Positions 25,639 through 37,380 are shown, counted from the first letter of the stretch. The stretch is DNA of 64,000 nt from Schaalia sp. ORNL0103 (GCF_019429565.1 NZ_JAHXSA010000003.1:124001-188000); one strand, 5' to 3'. Notes: a model not told the origin generated them from the sequence alone. Translations and numbers: made by a program.

Positions 25639-26448
25639 CTAGTGCTCCCCGAGCCAGATGATGATGTCGCGGATCAGGCCGGGACCCTCGGGTTCGTTGA
25701 GGAGCTCGTGGTAGGCACCGTCGACGATGCGCAGGTGGATGTCGGCATCCGGGTGCGCCGCGCGCGCACCGCGCACGAGCTCGCGCGAACCGCGCAGGTC
25801 CGCCATCAGGTCGCTCGAGCCGTGCATGACGAGTGTCGGTGAGGCCAGGCGGCCGGCGCGCGCGATGACCTCGTCGCCCTGAATGATCATGGTCGCGCCC
25901 GTCAGGATCGGCACGCCGCCCTTGTAGGTCAGCGGGTCCGCGTCGAAGTCGCGCTGGACCTGCGGGTCGCGCGATAGGGGAGAGACCTCCATGTCGGACG
26001 CGCCCTTCGCCACGACGAGGCCGGGGCGTAGCCGGGCGATCGGCAGCAGCCTGCGCGCCTGGGACGGGGAGACGTGGGGGAGGGGGCGCAGCGCGGGCGC
26101 GGACAGGACCGTGCCGCGCAGCCGCGTCGGGTCGAGGATCGTGGAGGCGGCCGCGATGATGCCGCCCATCGAGTGTCCGAACAGGAACAGGTCCGGCGTG
26201 CGCGCGTGTGCGAGGGCCGCCCGGCGCGCGTCACCGAAGTCGCGGATCAGCGCGCCCACGTCCACGCGGGCGCGGGGACCCTCGGAGGTCCCGTGGCCCG
26301 CGTGGTCGTAGTAGGCGACATCGTAACCGGCGCGGGTGAGCGCGGAGCGCAGGTGGGCGTAGCGCCCGCAGTGTTCCGCGTACCCGTGGGCGATGAGGAC
26401 CGTCCCGAGGGGGGCCTCCCGCGCTGTCCGTTCGAACGAGACGTGCAT
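25639..26448 (-). CDS. Alpha/beta hydrolase (monoacylglycerol lipase-like)
   Basis: This 269-residue serine hydrolase has an oxyanion-hole HGYAEHCGRYAHL, YYDHAGHGTSEGPRA, the nucleophile elbow GHSMGG (Ser near residue 96), a late Asp in HGSSDLMADL, and the final catalytic His in IVDGAYHELLNEPE. This pattern is typical of monoglyceride lipase/lysophospholipase (serine aminopeptidase S33) proteins. There is no signal peptide. Its ATG overlaps the aminotransferase stop (TGATG), so the two are translationally coupled. The natural substrate is unknown. Confidence 0.87.
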   Translation of the reverse strand: MHVSFERTAREAPLGTVLIAHGYAEHCGRYAHLRSALTRAGYDVAYYDHAGHGTSEGPRARVDVGALIRDFGDARRAALAHARTPDLFLFGHSMGGIIAAASTILDPTRLRGTVLSAPALRPLPHVSPSQARRLLPIARLRPGLVVAKGASDMEVSPLSRDPQVQRDFDADPLTYKGGVPILTGATMIIQGDEVIARAGRLASPTLVMHGSSDLMADLRGSRELVRGARAAHPDADIHLRIVDGAYHELLNEPEGPGLIRDIIIWLGEH

Positions 26449-27653
26449 CAGGCGAAGAGCTCCTGCACGCGGGTGATGCCCTCGACGAGATCATCGTCGG
26501 CCAGGGCGTAGGAGAAGCGCAGGAAGCCGGAGGGGCCGAAGGCCTCGCCCGGGACCGCCGCGACCTCGACCTCGTCGAGGATCAGGTCGGCGAGCTCACC
26601 CGACGTATTGGCCACGCGGCCGCGGATCTCGCGACCCAGCAGACGCTCGACGGAGGGGTAGACGTAGAACGCGCCCTTGGGGGTGGGAACGTCGAAGCCG
26701 TCGATCTGGCGCAGCATGTCAACGATGAGGCGGCGGCGACGGTCGAAGGCGACGCGCATCTCGTCCACAGCGTCCAGGGAACCCGAGACAGCGGCGCGCG
26801 CGGCCTCCTGGGCGATGTTGTTGACGTTGGAGGTCAGGTGCGACTGGAAGGACAGCGCGGCCTTGATGACGTCGGAGGGGCCGATCATCCAGCCCACTCG
26901 CCAGCCGGTCATCGCGTAGGTCTTGGCCACGCCGTTGAGGATAACGGCCTGGTCGGCCAGCTCGGGCACCAGCTTGACGATGTGCGCGCTCTGCGCGTCC
27001 TCGTACAGCAGGTGCTCGTAGATCTCATCCGAGATGACCCAGATGCCGTGCTCGAGGGCCCACTGGCCGATCGCGGTCAGCTCCTCGGGCGTGTAGACGC
27101 TGCCCGTCGGGTTGGACGGCGAGCACATGAGGAGCACCTTCGTGCGTTCGGTGCGCGCGGCCTCGAGCTGCTCGACGGTCACCTTGTAGTCCTGGTCGGC
27201 GCCCGCGAACACCTCGACGGGGGTCGCGCCGGCGAGCTTGACGACCTCGGGGTACGTGGTCCAGTACGGGGTCGGCAGGATCGCCTCGTCGCCGGGGCCC
27301 AGCAGCGCGGCGAAAGCCTGGAAGACGGCCTGCTTGCCGCCGTTGGTGACGACGATGTCGGCGGGGGAGACCTCGTAGCCGGAGTCGCGCAGGGTCTTTT
27401 CTGCGATGGCCTCGCGCAGCGCGGGCAGGCCGGCAGCGGGCGTGTAGCGGTGCATCGCGGGGTTGCGCGCGGCCTTGACGGCGGCCTCGACAATGTAGTC
27501 GGGCGTGGCGAAGTCGGGTTCGCCGGCGCCGAAGCCGATCACCGGACGGCCGGCGGCCTTGAGGGCCTTGGCCTTCGCGTCCACGGCCAGGGTCGCGGAC
27601 GGGGTGATGGCGTTGAAACGATCAGAGACACGGGTGCGAGGAGTATTGGTCAC
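26448..27653 (-). CDS. Aspartate-type aminotransferase (class I, PLP)
   Basis: The 401-residue fold-type I aminotransferase probably interconverts aspartate and glutamate with their keto acids. It contains [53 protein letters not shown], the PLP Lys in [16 protein letters not shown], and FLRFSYAL with the carboxylate-binding Arg. The GTG start at 27653 gives the family N-terminus ([12 protein letters not shown]); the open frame extends 45 codons upstream but without family similarity. Aromatic or prephenate specificity cannot be excluded. Confidence 0.88.
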   Translation of the reverse strand: MTNTPRTRVSDRFNAITPSATLAVDAKAKALKAAGRPVIGFGAGEPDFATPDYIVEAAVKAARNPAMHRYTPAAGLPALREAIAEKTLRDSGYEVSPADIVVTNGGKQAVFQAFAALLGPGDEAILPTPYWTTYPEVVKLAGATPVEVFAGADQDYKVTVEQLEAARTERTKVLLMCSPSNPTGSVYTPEELTAIGQWALEHGIWVISDEIYEHLLYEDAQSAHIVKLVPELADQAVILNGVAKTYAMTGWRVGWMIGPSDVIKAALSFQSHLTSNVNNIAQEAARAAVSGSLDAVDEMRVAFDRRRRLIVDMLRQIDGFDVPTPKGAFYVYPSVERLLGREIRGRVANTSGELADLILDEVEVAAVPGEAFGPSGFLRFSYALADDDLVEGITRVQELFA

Positions 27654-27834
27654 CCCTCCATGGTCCCACGTCGCGCGCGCGTGTGGCGGAGAGCGCACAC
27701 GATACGTGCGTGGGCTACCTCTCATTTGCGAGGTCGGGGCTGGTATTACGCGGCATGCGACCCGCCGACGCGCATCTCGGTTGGACAAAGCGCCGCCTTA
27801 TCCACTAATGTTCGTCAGGCAGGTTTTCCTGCGT

Positions 27835-27907
27835 AGGGCAGTGGCGCAATTGGTAGCGCACCGGTCTCCAAAACCGGCGGTTGTGGGTTCGAGTCCCGCC
27901 TGCCCTG
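27835..27907 (+). tRNA. tRNA-Trp (CCA)
   Basis: The acceptor AGGGCAG pairs with CTGCCCT, the anticodon loop CTCCAAA gives CCA, and the T-arm GGTTCGAGTCC is standard. CCA is not encoded at the 3' end. It lies 35 bases before secE, the usual actinobacterial arrangement. Confidence 0.96.
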
Positions 27908-27942
27908 CGGATTAGGCTGATCATTTTCGTAGGAGGATTCCC

Positions 27943-28239
27943 ATGGCCGATCGTGTTGCCTCGGATGCTGAATCCTCGCGCCGAGATCGCACTAAGAACG
28001 AAGCTACCCGCAAGCGTAGCGCCGCCACCAAGGAGCAGACGAAGCGTCCTGGTTTCTTCGGTGGCATCTGGCTCTTCTTCAAGCAGGTCATTGACGAAAT
28101 GAAGAAGGTCACCTACCCTACGGGATCCGAGACCTGGACCTACTTCCTCGTCGTCGTTGTGTTTGTCGCCGCAATCATGCTTTTCGCTGGCCTACTCGAC
28201 TTCGGATTCGGTAAACTAAGTGCATTGATCTTCGGCTGA
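27943..28239 (+). CDS. secE: Preprotein translocase subunit SecE
   Basis: SecE is the small essential subunit of the SecYEG channel. The 98-residue protein has a basic, hydrophilic N-terminus, then [43 protein letters not shown], with the conserved amphipathic helix followed by a single membrane segment. The AGGAGG site sits seven bases before the ATG. A hairpin separates it from nusG. Confidence 0.95.
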   Translation: MADRVASDAESSRRDRTKNEATRKRSAATKEQTKRPGFFGGIWLFFKQVIDEMKKVTYPTGSETWTYFLVVVVFVAAIMLFAGLLDFGFGKLSALIFG

Positions 28240-28247
28240 GACCGACG

Positions 28248-28283
28248 AACCCGCCCGCAGGACACTGCAGGCGGGTTTCTTCT
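28248..28283 (+). terminator. Hairpin between secE and nusG
   Basis: Bases 28248-28260 pair with 28265-28277 (13 bp, one mismatch) around a GACA loop, followed by TTTCTTCT. It has the form of an intrinsic terminator inside a normally continuous cluster. Confidence 0.7.
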
Positions 28284-28316
28284 ACGGTCCGGCCCCATTC
28301 GCAGGAGGGAAACGTC

Positions 28317-29099
28317 GTGAGCGACGAAAACTACACCGAGGAACAGGCCTTCGAGGCGCACCAGGAAGAGGTGCAGCAGGAGAGTGCCGAGGCGCTGGCC
28401 GACGGAGCCGCCCAGGAAATCGTTGACGAGGTGGCCGAGGAGGTCGCCGAGAAGGAGACCGAATCGGATGACGAGGCCCCGGCCTCGGTCGAAGAGGAGG
28501 CGATCGCCAAGCTGCGCCGCAAGCTCTACATGTCCCCCGGTGACTGGTACGTCATCCACACCTACTCCGGCCACGAGCGCAAGGTGAAGGCCAACCTCGA
28601 GCAGCGCATCACCACGCAGAACATGGAAGACTACATCTTCGCCGTCGAGGTTCCGGACGAGTACGTCATGGAGTACCGCGGCAACGCGAAGAAGCGCGTG
28701 CGCCACGTGCGCATCCCCGGCTACGCGATCGTCTGCATGGACTTCAACGAGGCCTCGTACCGTGTCGTCAAGGAAACCCCCGCCGTCACCGGCTTCGTGG
28801 GCGACCAGCACAACCCCGTGCCGCTCTCGATCGACGAGGTCGTCATGCTCCTGACGCCCAACGTCCTCGAGGAGGCCGCCGAGGCCGCCAAGGATCAGCC
28901 CGCACCTGTCCAGGTCGTCCAGACCCAGTTCGAGGTCGGCGAGATCGTCACCGTCACCGACGGACCTTTCGAGACCATGTCGGCCACGATCTCCGAGATC
29001 ATGCCCGAGACTCAGAAGCTCAAGGTCCTCGTCACCATCTTCGAGCGCGAGACGCCGCTCGAGCTCGGCTTCGACCAGGTGGAGAAGCTCGAGCAGTGA
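28317..29099 (+). CDS. nusG: Transcription termination/antitermination factor NusG
   Basis: NusG binds RNA polymerase and links it to Rho or the ribosome. The 260-residue protein has an acidic N-terminal extension (residues 1-65, rich in Glu and Ala) typical of actinobacterial NusG. The NGN domain follows ([49 protein letters not shown]), then a KOW domain ([24 protein letters not shown]). The GTG start has a GCAGGAGGG site upstream. Confidence 0.95.
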   Translation: MSDENYTEEQAFEAHQEEVQQESAEALADGAAQEIVDEVAEEVAEKETESDDEAPASVEEEAIAKLRRKLYMSPGDWYVIHTYSGHERKVKANLEQRITTQNMEDYIFAVEVPDEYVMEYRGNAKKRVRHVRIPGYAIVCMDFNEASYRVVKETPAVTGFVGDQHNPVPLSIDEVVMLLTPNVLEEAAEAAKDQPAPVQVVQTQFEVGEIVTVTDGPFETMSATISEIMPETQKLKVLVTIFERETPLELGFDQVEKLEQ

Positions 29100-29115
29100 C
29101 ATCACGCACCCGGAC

Positions 29116-29145
29116 TTGGGATCAAGCCCGGAATCGCGTTATGAT
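29116..29145 (+). promoter_or_regulatory. Candidate promoter of rplK-rplA
   Basis: TTGGGA (29116-29121) and TATGAT (29140-29145) are spaced by 18 bases, about 115 bases before rplK. The long leader could carry ribosomal protein feedback control, but I see no defined L1 site. Confidence 0.5.
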
Positions 29146-29260
29146 TCACTTTTGTGTGCGTAGGGCGCACTATGCCCACTGAAACCCAGTGAGCTGACGC
29201 CAAACGCTCCGCCCTGACCGACACCCGTCGGCCAGAACTTCAGAAGAAAGACCCGCATTC

Positions 29261-29692
29261 ATGGCACCGAAGAAGAAGGTCACCGGCCTGATCAAGCTTC
29301 AGATCGCAGCCGGCGCCGCTACCCCCGCACCGCCCGTCGGCCCCGCTCTGGGCCAGCACGGCGTGAACATCGTTGAGTTCACCAAGGCTTACAACGCGGC
29401 CACCGAGTCGCAGCGTGGAAACATCATCCCCGTTGAGATCACCGTCTACGAGGATCGTTCCTTCACGTTCGTCCTCAAGACGCCGCCCGCCGCTGAGCTC
29501 ATCAAGAAGGCTGCTGGCATCCAGAAGGGTTCCGGCACCCCCAACACCGTCAAGGTTGGTTCGATCACGATGGATCAGGCTCGCGAAATCGGCCAGTCCA
29601 AGATGGCTGACCTCAACGCCAACGACATCGAGGCCGCGGCCAAGATCATCGCCGGCACCGCCCGCTCCATGGGCATCAACGTCGAGGGCTGA
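29261..29692 (+). CDS. rplK: 50S ribosomal protein L11
   Basis: L11 forms the GTPase-associated centre with 23S rRNA. The 143-residue protein has the conserved [24 protein letters not shown] region, the proline hinge [13 protein letters not shown], and the C-terminal rRNA-binding part [25 protein letters not shown]. It is 69 bases upstream of rplA. Confidence 0.97.
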   Translation: MAPKKKVTGLIKLQIAAGAATPAPPVGPALGQHGVNIVEFTKAYNAATESQRGNIIPVEITVYEDRSFTFVLKTPPAAELIKKAAGIQKGSGTPNTVKVGSITMDQAREIGQSKMADLNANDIEAAAKIIAGTARSMGINVEG

Positions 29693-29761
29693 CCTCAACC
29701 AACCCCCCCGTGGTAGGGCAGGCGCTGCCCGACACCCACGACTGCAAGGAGAAGAAGCAGA

Positions 29762-30469
29762 ATGACCAAGCGCTCCAAGAGCTACCGCGCAGCGGCCGAG
29801 AAGGTCCACGCGGATGTGCTGTACACCCCCTTCGAGGCCATGAAGCTGGCCAAGGAGACCACCGTCACCAAGTTCGACTCGACCGTTGAGGTCGTCTTCC
29901 GACTGGGTGTCGACCCCCGCCAGGCGGACCAGATGGTCCGTGGCACCGTTTCCCTGCCGCACGGCACCGGCAAGACCGCCCGGGTCTTGGTCTTCGCCGT
30001 TGGTCCGCGCGCTCAGGAAGCGATCGACGCAGGCGCCGACGAGGTCGGCGGCGACGAGCTCATCGAGAAGGTTGCCAAGGGCTACACCGACTTCGATGTT
30101 GCCGTTGCTACCCCCGACCTCATGGGCAAGGTTGGCCGCCTCGGCCGCGTCCTCGGCCCCCGTGGCCTCATGCCGAACCCCAAGACGGGCACCGTGACCA
30201 TGGATGTCGCGAAGGCCGTCAAGGAGATCAAGGGTGGTCGTATCGAGTTCCGCGTCGACAAGCACGCCAACCTGGCGTTCATCGTCGGCAAGGCCTCCTT
30301 CACCGCCGAGCAGCTGACCGAGAACTACGCCGCCGTCCTGGACGAGGTGCTGCGTCTCAAGCCGACCTCTTCGAAGGGCCGCTACCTGATCAAGGGCGCC
30401 GTCGCCACGACGATGGGCCCCGGCATCCCGCTGGATGTCACCAAGGTCAAGGACCTCATCGAGAAGTGA
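29762..30469 (+). CDS. rplA: 50S ribosomal protein L1
   Basis: L1 forms the mobile L1 stalk of the large subunit and can repress its own mRNA. The 235-residue protein shows the L1 signature around [19 protein letters not shown], preceded by [39 protein letters not shown] before the ATG gives a strong site. It ends in a perfect 14-bp terminator stem. Confidence 0.97.
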   Translation: MTKRSKSYRAAAEKVHADVLYTPFEAMKLAKETTVTKFDSTVEVVFRLGVDPRQADQMVRGTVSLPHGTGKTARVLVFAVGPRAQEAIDAGADEVGGDELIEKVAKGYTDFDVAVATPDLMGKVGRLGRVLGPRGLMPNPKTGTVTMDVAKAVKEIKGGRIEFRVDKHANLAFIVGKASFTAEQLTENYAAVLDEVLRLKPTSSKGRYLIKGAVATTMGPGIPLDVTKVKDLIEK

Positions 30470-30493
30470 GCCTCGCTCGCTGATCAAGCATCC

Positions 30494-30535
30494 GGGCCCC
30501 GCGCAGCACTGCTGCGCGGGGCCCCGCTTTATTCG
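30494..30535 (+). terminator. Intrinsic terminator after rplA
   Basis: Bases 30494-30507 pair perfectly with 30511-30524 (14 bp, ACT loop), followed by CGCTTTATT. It ends the rplKA transcript, so rplJL needs the separate promoter found downstream. Confidence 0.8.
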
Positions 30536-30677
30536 TTGTGCGCCGTTACGTGTGCACGCACGTGCCGACGCAGCCACGAGAGCCGTGGCGGGGACCTCGC
30601 AGCTGTGCGAGTGCGGTGTGAGCGGCGCTCGTTGACGGGCGCAACCCCGGCCTCGTCTGTGATGCTCGCCCCGTTGC

Positions 30678-30706
30678 TTGCGCGCCATTGCCTGCCCTGT
30701 TAAACT
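30678..30706 (+). promoter_or_regulatory. Promoter of rplJ-rplL
   Basis: TTGCGC (30678-30683) and TAAACT (30701-30706) are spaced by 17 bases. Transcription from about 30713 gives a leader of roughly 150 bases with an attenuator. A single CCCCGGCCTCGTC copy lies just upstream at 30645-30657. Confidence 0.65.
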
Positions 30707-30712
30707 GATCCG

Positions 30713-30859
30713 TGCCGAAGACCGTTGGTGTCCACGCTAGTGGAGGAAAATCCAACGCAGGTGAGTGAGCAGCCCTGTGCTGCAATCGAGCGTATGCCCG
30801 ACACGATCCTGCGTGTCGGGTTTTTTCTTACCTACGGTCACGTATCTGGAAGGAGGACC
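30713..30859 (+). promoter_or_regulatory. L10-type ribosomal protein leader with attenuator
   Basis: The leader contains a purine-rich stretch (GGAGGAAAATCCAACGCAGG, 30742-30761), followed by a terminator hairpin (30797-30805 with 30812-30820, perfect) and six Ts. In many bacteria the L10-(L7/L12) complex binds an RNA of this kind upstream of rplJ. Here position, size and a terminator before the gene support autoregulation by premature termination. The exact L10 kink-turn fold was not modelled. Confidence 0.65.
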
Positions 30860-31384
30860 ATGGCGAAGTCCGACAAGGTGGCAGCAGTTGCCGAGCTCGT
30901 GGAGCGTTTCCGCGCAGCCGACGCTGTCCTGCTGACCGAGTACCGCGGCCTGACCGTCGGCCAGCTCAAGCAGCTGCGTCGCGGCCTGGGCGAGAACGCG
31001 ACCTACGCCGTGGCAAAGAACACGCTGGCGCGCCTGGCGGCCAAGGAGGTCGGTCTCGACTTCCTGGCTGAGGACCTCAAGGGTCCCACGGCCATCGCTT
31101 TCGTCTCCGGCGAGCCCGTTGAGGCCGCCAAGACCCTGCGTGATTTTGCTAAGGACAACCCCGCCCTCGTGCTGAAGTCTGGCGCGATGGACGGTGCTCA
31201 GCTGAGCGCCGAGGGTGTCAAGAAGCTTGCCGATCTCGAGTCCCGCGAGGTCCTGCTGGCCAAGGCCGCAGGCGTCCTCAAGGCCAAGATTGGTCAGGCG
31301 GCGTTCGCATTCAACGCTCTGCCCGTCAAGGCAGTGCGCACCATCGATGCTCTGCGCGAAAAGCAGCAGGGCGAGGCGGCCTGA
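30860..31384 (+). CDS. rplJ: 50S ribosomal protein L10
   Basis: L10 anchors the L7/L12 stalk. The 174-residue protein has the family block AVLLTEYRGLTVGQLKQLRRGLGENATYAVAKNTLARLA near the N-terminus and a C-terminal helix (VRTIDALREKQ) that binds L7/L12 dimers. The ATG at 30860 follows GGAAGGAGG. A longer frame from 30725 would be translated across the attenuator and is rejected. Confidence 0.96.
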   Translation: MAKSDKVAAVAELVERFRAADAVLLTEYRGLTVGQLKQLRRGLGENATYAVAKNTLARLAAKEVGLDFLAEDLKGPTAIAFVSGEPVEAAKTLRDFAKDNPALVLKSGAMDGAQLSAEGVKKLADLESREVLLAKAAGVLKAKIGQAAFAFNALPVKAVRTIDALREKQQGEAA

Positions 31385-31476
31385 CGAGACAGGCCATGTT
31401 CCACGCCGCCACCCCGGCTGCGTGAAACTACCCAACAATCTGCACTCGTGCAGGCCAATTAGGAAGGATGCCACTC

Positions 31477-31857
<381 letters not shown>

Positions 31858-31905
31858 CTTTCCCCGTCTGAATCGTTCAGACTTCTCCACCCGACTGGGT
31901 GAGCG

Positions 31906-31940
31906 AAACCCCGTCCCGCATCCGCGGGGCGGGGTTTCCG
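31906..31940 (+). terminator. Intrinsic terminator after rplL
   Basis: Bases 31906-31919 pair with 31924-31937 (14 bp with one G-U) around ATCC, ending in TTTCC, about 50 bases after the rplL stop. Confidence 0.72.
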
Positions 31941-31956
31941 CATGTCTGGGTGTGCG

Positions 31957-32195
31957 GTGTTGCTTGTGGCGCCGCTGGTGTTCCGGGCGCCGCGTGGTCT
32001 GTTTGGGCCGGGCTGCTGGTTGTGCCCGTGGGCGGCGGCCCGCCCGCGAGACGTCCGCGCCGCGAGCTTCGCTCGGCGCGTCGTCTCGAAGCCCGGCCAG
32101 GCCCCGCCACCGCCCACGGGCACCGCAGCCAGGCCCTGCCACCGCCCACGGGCGCCGCAGCCAGGCCCTCCGGTCCCTCCGGCGCCCTCCACACC
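31957..32195. repeat. Non-coding repeat block R1 (inverted partner of 33953-34180)
   Basis: Bases 31957-31992 are, with one mismatch, the reverse complement of 34059-34094. Bases 32165-32195 are the reverse complement of 33953-33983, also with one mismatch. Between them are a 32-bp unit repeated in tandem (32099-32130 and 32131-32162) and an imperfect hairpin near 32047-32090. The open frames here have no codon-usage or family support. This fills the 537-base gap after rplL. Confidence 0.75.
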
Positions 32196-32339
32196 GGCAA
32201 CACCCTCCGCACCAGTGGGGCCAGCATCCACATACTGTATGTTCACAGCGCGCCTTGCCCCGACCTCGTTCCTCTGAGGCTCGCCAGCCCTCACGCAACG
32301 TGACGTGACCGCGAATGTGTTTATCGGGCTCGCATAACG

Positions 32340-32370
32340 ACGTCCCCCGAGCGCAGTGCCCGGGGGACGT
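32340..32370 (-). terminator. Hairpin downstream of the phosphatidylcholine-synthase-like gene
   Basis: Bases 32340-32349 and 32361-32370 form a perfect 10-bp stem, 24 bases beyond the stop of the minus-strand gene. The T-run on that strand is weak. Confidence 0.5.
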
Positions 32371-32394
32371 TCGTAATCGTTCGTGGCGGGAAGC

Positions 32395-33162
32395 TTACTT
32401 GTCCTCGCCGGTTGCCGTGCGGATAAAGCCGGCGATCATGAACCAGCCACCGCCAACCCAGAACAGGATCAGAGTCCACAGGGGCTGGACCGGGTAAAAG
32501 ACCACCAGGTACGCGCACGCGACGATCCACGCGGCCGCACCGATGATGTTCGGGATCTGGAAACGCTTCACACGCGCCGGGTGCGTGTAGTGCAGCGGGA
32601 CCAGCGTCATGATCGCCAGGAAGATCGTCGCGGCGATATTGACCCACGCGGGAGTCTGAAGCACATACATGACAATCGCAACGCAATTCCACGCCGCCGG
32701 GAAGCCCACGAAGTAGTTGTCGTTCGACTTCTCTCCGTCGTTCGCATAGCAGAACACAGAAGAGACGATGATGACGACCATCATGATGACCGGGATGGGC
32801 TTGGGCCCAAACGGCAGGTACATCGCCATGAAGAGCGCCGGCAGGAACGTCCACGTCAGGTAGTCAACGAGGTTGTCGACGACGCCGCCATCGAACCAGG
32901 GAATGACCTGACGGACTCCGACCTTGCGGGCCAGCGTGCCGTCGACACCGTCAACAATCAGGGCGATGACGAACCACAGCCACATCATGGGGATGTTGTT
33001 GTCGAGCATCGCGAACAGAGCGAGTGTCGCCCACGCGAGCCCGGAGATCGTGAATGCGTGCACTGCCCAGGCGGCGATCACGCGGCCCAGGCTCGGTTTG
33101 CTAGCAGTCTCAGACGAGGCCTGGGCCTGCTCAGTTGTAGTGGGGACGTTTTGCTCAGGCAC
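32395..33162 (-). CDS. Phosphatidylcholine synthase-like CDP-alcohol phosphatidyltransferase
   Basis: This 255-residue integral membrane enzyme belongs to the CDP-alcohol phosphatidyltransferase family. Its motif region VDGVDGTLARKVGVRQVIPWFDGGVVDNLVDYLTWTFLPALFM has the DGxxAR...D...D core. The spacing and following residues (VVDYLTYVFVPA-like) fit phosphatidylcholine synthase (Pcs), which joins CDP-diacylglycerol and choline, better than PgsA or PssA. About eight membrane helices are visible. The first 40 residues are hydrophilic. AGGAG six bases before the GTG at 33162 fixes the start; the frame is open to 33249. It stands alone between repeat blocks. Choline would presumably come from the host. 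Confidence 0.72.
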   Translation of the reverse strand: MPEQNVPTTTEQAQASSETASKPSLGRVIAAWAVHAFTISGLAWATLALFAMLDNNIPMMWLWFVIALIVDGVDGTLARKVGVRQVIPWFDGGVVDNLVDYLTWTFLPALFMAMYLPFGPKPIPVIMMVVIIVSSVFCYANDGEKSNDNYFVGFPAAWNCVAIVMYVLQTPAWVNIAATIFLAIMTLVPLHYTHPARVKRFQIPNIIGAAAWIVACAYLVVFYPVQPLWTLILFWVGGGWFMIAGFIRTATGEDK

Positions 33163-33625
33163 GGACGGCTCCTGTGATGGCGGATGATTTCCGCCCCTCA
33201 GTATGCCAAAGATGGGTGGGCTTTTGGTAGTACTTCGACCAAATGGCACGCGTTCGGGGCGTTCTCACAGAACACGTTTGGCATTGGCCCTGTTGACCGT
33301 GGCATTGCTTCATGACGCTTCGTACCTGTACCCGTTGGTGGCTGGAGTGCCTGGGCCTATGCGCGGGGGCTCAGGTCCAGCAGTCGCCATTCTGGACCCT
33401 TTGATGCGCACGCGGGCCCGCTCATGCGCACGTGGACCCGACAGGTGGCGACCTTAACCCAGCAGGTGGCCGCCTGGGCGGGCTGCCCACCATGCCACCA
33501 ATAGGGTTTAGCTGCGCATTGAAGGGTTAACACTGCCAGTAGAGCGGCCCGGCTGCCGGGACCGAGGCGAGCATGACACCGTGCAGCGCCGCATCAATCA
33601 GCCAACGCACTGGCACCCGATGATT

Positions 33626-33702
33626 CCGCCAAAGTGCAGACCCATTGCGCCAAAACAGCCTGTTTTCAGCGTTTTTCACTTAATGGGTCTGCAGTTTGGC
33701 GG
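33626..33702. repeat. 21-bp inverted repeat with AT-rich loop
   Basis: Bases 33626-33646 and 33682-33702 are reverse complements with one mismatch (core AAAGTGCAGACCCATT), enclosing 35 bases with short T-runs. It lies in the 1.08-kb gap upstream of the phosphatidylcholine-synthase-like gene, where I find no coding sequence. Confidence 0.75.
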
Positions 33703-33848
33703 CCACACCGCCACCAATCGGGGGAATTGCAGCACTAGAGGCGCGACACGCTGCCAGGGGGCTTCATGTCGTGCAAAACCCCCACTGCCACACAGCAAGA
33801 AAGCCGCCGGGCTGACACACACCACCAAACTGAATAGGAAACAAAAAT

Positions 33849-33930
33849 CTGGATAGGTTACTGCGTTCTGGATAGGTTAATAAGCTATCCAGAAGCGCCA
33901 TTCCTATCCAGAACAGAGCTTCCTATCCAG
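33849..33930. repeat. 19-bp-period palindromic array 2 (GGATAGGTT family)
   Basis: CTGGATAGGTT occurs at 33849 and 33868, then inverted copies (NNSCTATCCAG) at 33882, 33901 and 33920. All steps are exactly 19 bases, and the pivot reads GGTTAATAAGC. Two forward and three inverted units. Confidence 0.88.
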
Positions 33931-33952
33931 AACACGCACACCATGAACCACT

Positions 33953-34180
33953 GGTGTGGAGGGCGCCGGAGGGTCCGGAGGGCACGGGCGGGCTTCGAGA
34001 TCGACCACTCCGAGCCGTCAGGCTCGCGTGTGGCGATCTCGCGGGCGGCCGGGCCCGACGGCGCCCGGAACACCAGCGGAGCCACAAGCAACACAAGCAG
34101 GAAGGCCGCCGCCCACCGGCACACACAGCGGCCGGAACCGACGGCGCCCGGAACACCCGTGGGGCCACAGATCAAGCACC
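33953..34180. repeat. Non-coding repeat block R2 (inverted partner of 31957-32195)
   Basis: It contains the inverted counterparts of both conserved segments of R1. A further direct copy of the CGGCGCCCGGAACACC unit starts at 34142, 83 bases after the first at 34059. R1 and R2 flank a segment of about 1.76 kb that carries the Pcs-like gene. Confidence 0.75.
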
Positions 34181-34190
34181 AACACAGCAC

Positions 34191-34220
34191 AGGGGCGCGG
34201 GCCCGCAGGCCCGCGCCCCT
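34191..34220. terminator. Hairpin downstream of purL
   Basis: A perfect 13-bp stem (34191-34203 with 34208-34220, CGCA loop) lies 26 bases past the purL stop on the minus strand. It has no strong T-run. Confidence 0.6.
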
Positions 34221-34245
34221 AGCGCTACAACTCAGACGCGAACGC

Positions 34246-36615
<2,370 letters not shown>

Positions 36616-36672
36616 TCGAAAGGTCTGGGACGAGGCCGGGGCTCCCTCACGGGTGAGGGCGCGGTGGCGTCG

Positions 36673-37380
36673 TCAGCCGACGAGGGATGCGAGGACGGAA
36701 CGGAAGATGCCCAGGCCGTCGGTGCCGCCGTGGTGGCTGGCGCCGTCGGGTCCGAGGGAGAGCGGGCCGAAGCCGGCCTCGGTCGCGTGCTCGGGGTGGG
36801 GCATGAGGCCAACGACGTTGCCCGCGGCGTTGGTGACGCCCGCGATGTCATTGGCGGAGCCGTTGGGGTTGAAGTCGACGTAGCGGAACACGACGCGGCC
36901 TTCGCCCTCGAGCCGTTCGAGCTCGGCGGGGGACGCCTGGAAGTTGCCTTCACCGTTCTTGAGGGGGACGGTGATGGTGTCGCCGACGCTGTAGGCGCGC
37001 GTCCACTCGGTGTCCGCGTTTTCGATGCGCAGCACCTGGTCGCGGCATAGGAACTTCTGGTGGTCGTTGCGGATGAGCGCGCCGGGCAGCAGGTGCGACT
37101 CGCACAGGATCTGGAAGCCGTTGCAGATGCCCAGGACGGGCAGGCCTCGTCCGGCTTCGCGCACGATCTCGCTCATGACGGGAGCGGTCGCCGCGATCGC
37201 GCCGCAGCGCAGGTAGTCGCCGTAGGAGAAGCCGCCGGGGATGACGACCGCGTCGACGCCGTGCAGGTCGGCGTCCTTGTGCCACAGGGACACGGCCTCG
37301 GCACCGGAGATTTCAACCGCGCGGGCGGCGTCGCGGTCGTCGAGGGTGCCGGGGAAGGTGACGACTCCGACGCGGGTCAC
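36673..37380 (-). CDS. purQ: Phosphoribosylformylglycinamidine synthase subunit PurQ
   Basis: PurQ is the glutaminase that supplies ammonia to PurL. The 235-residue class I amidotransferase begins [21 protein letters not shown], has the nucleophile Cys in GICNGFQIL, and the His-Glu pair in MPHPEHA. The GTG start at 37380 overlaps the purS stop by four bases (GTGA), so PurS and PurQ are coupled. The frame is open upstream through purS, which explains a longer but false start. Confidence 0.95.
   Translation of the reverse strand: MTRVGVVTFPGTLDDRDAARAVEISGAEAVSLWHKDADLHGVDAVVIPGGFSYGDYLRCGAIAATAPVMSEIVREAGRGLPVLGICNGFQILCESHLLPGALIRNDHQKFLCRDQVLRIENADTEWTRAYSVGDTITVPLKNGEGNFQASPAELERLEGEGRVVFRYVDFNPNGSANDIAGVTNAAGNVVGLMPHPEHATEAGFGPLSLGPDGASHHGGTDGLGIFRSVLASLVG

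Noticed and set aside
33203-33856. Small open frames upstream of the Pcs-like gene
   Set aside because: They have no ribosome site or family features, and one spans the 21-bp inverted repeat; the stretch appears non-coding.
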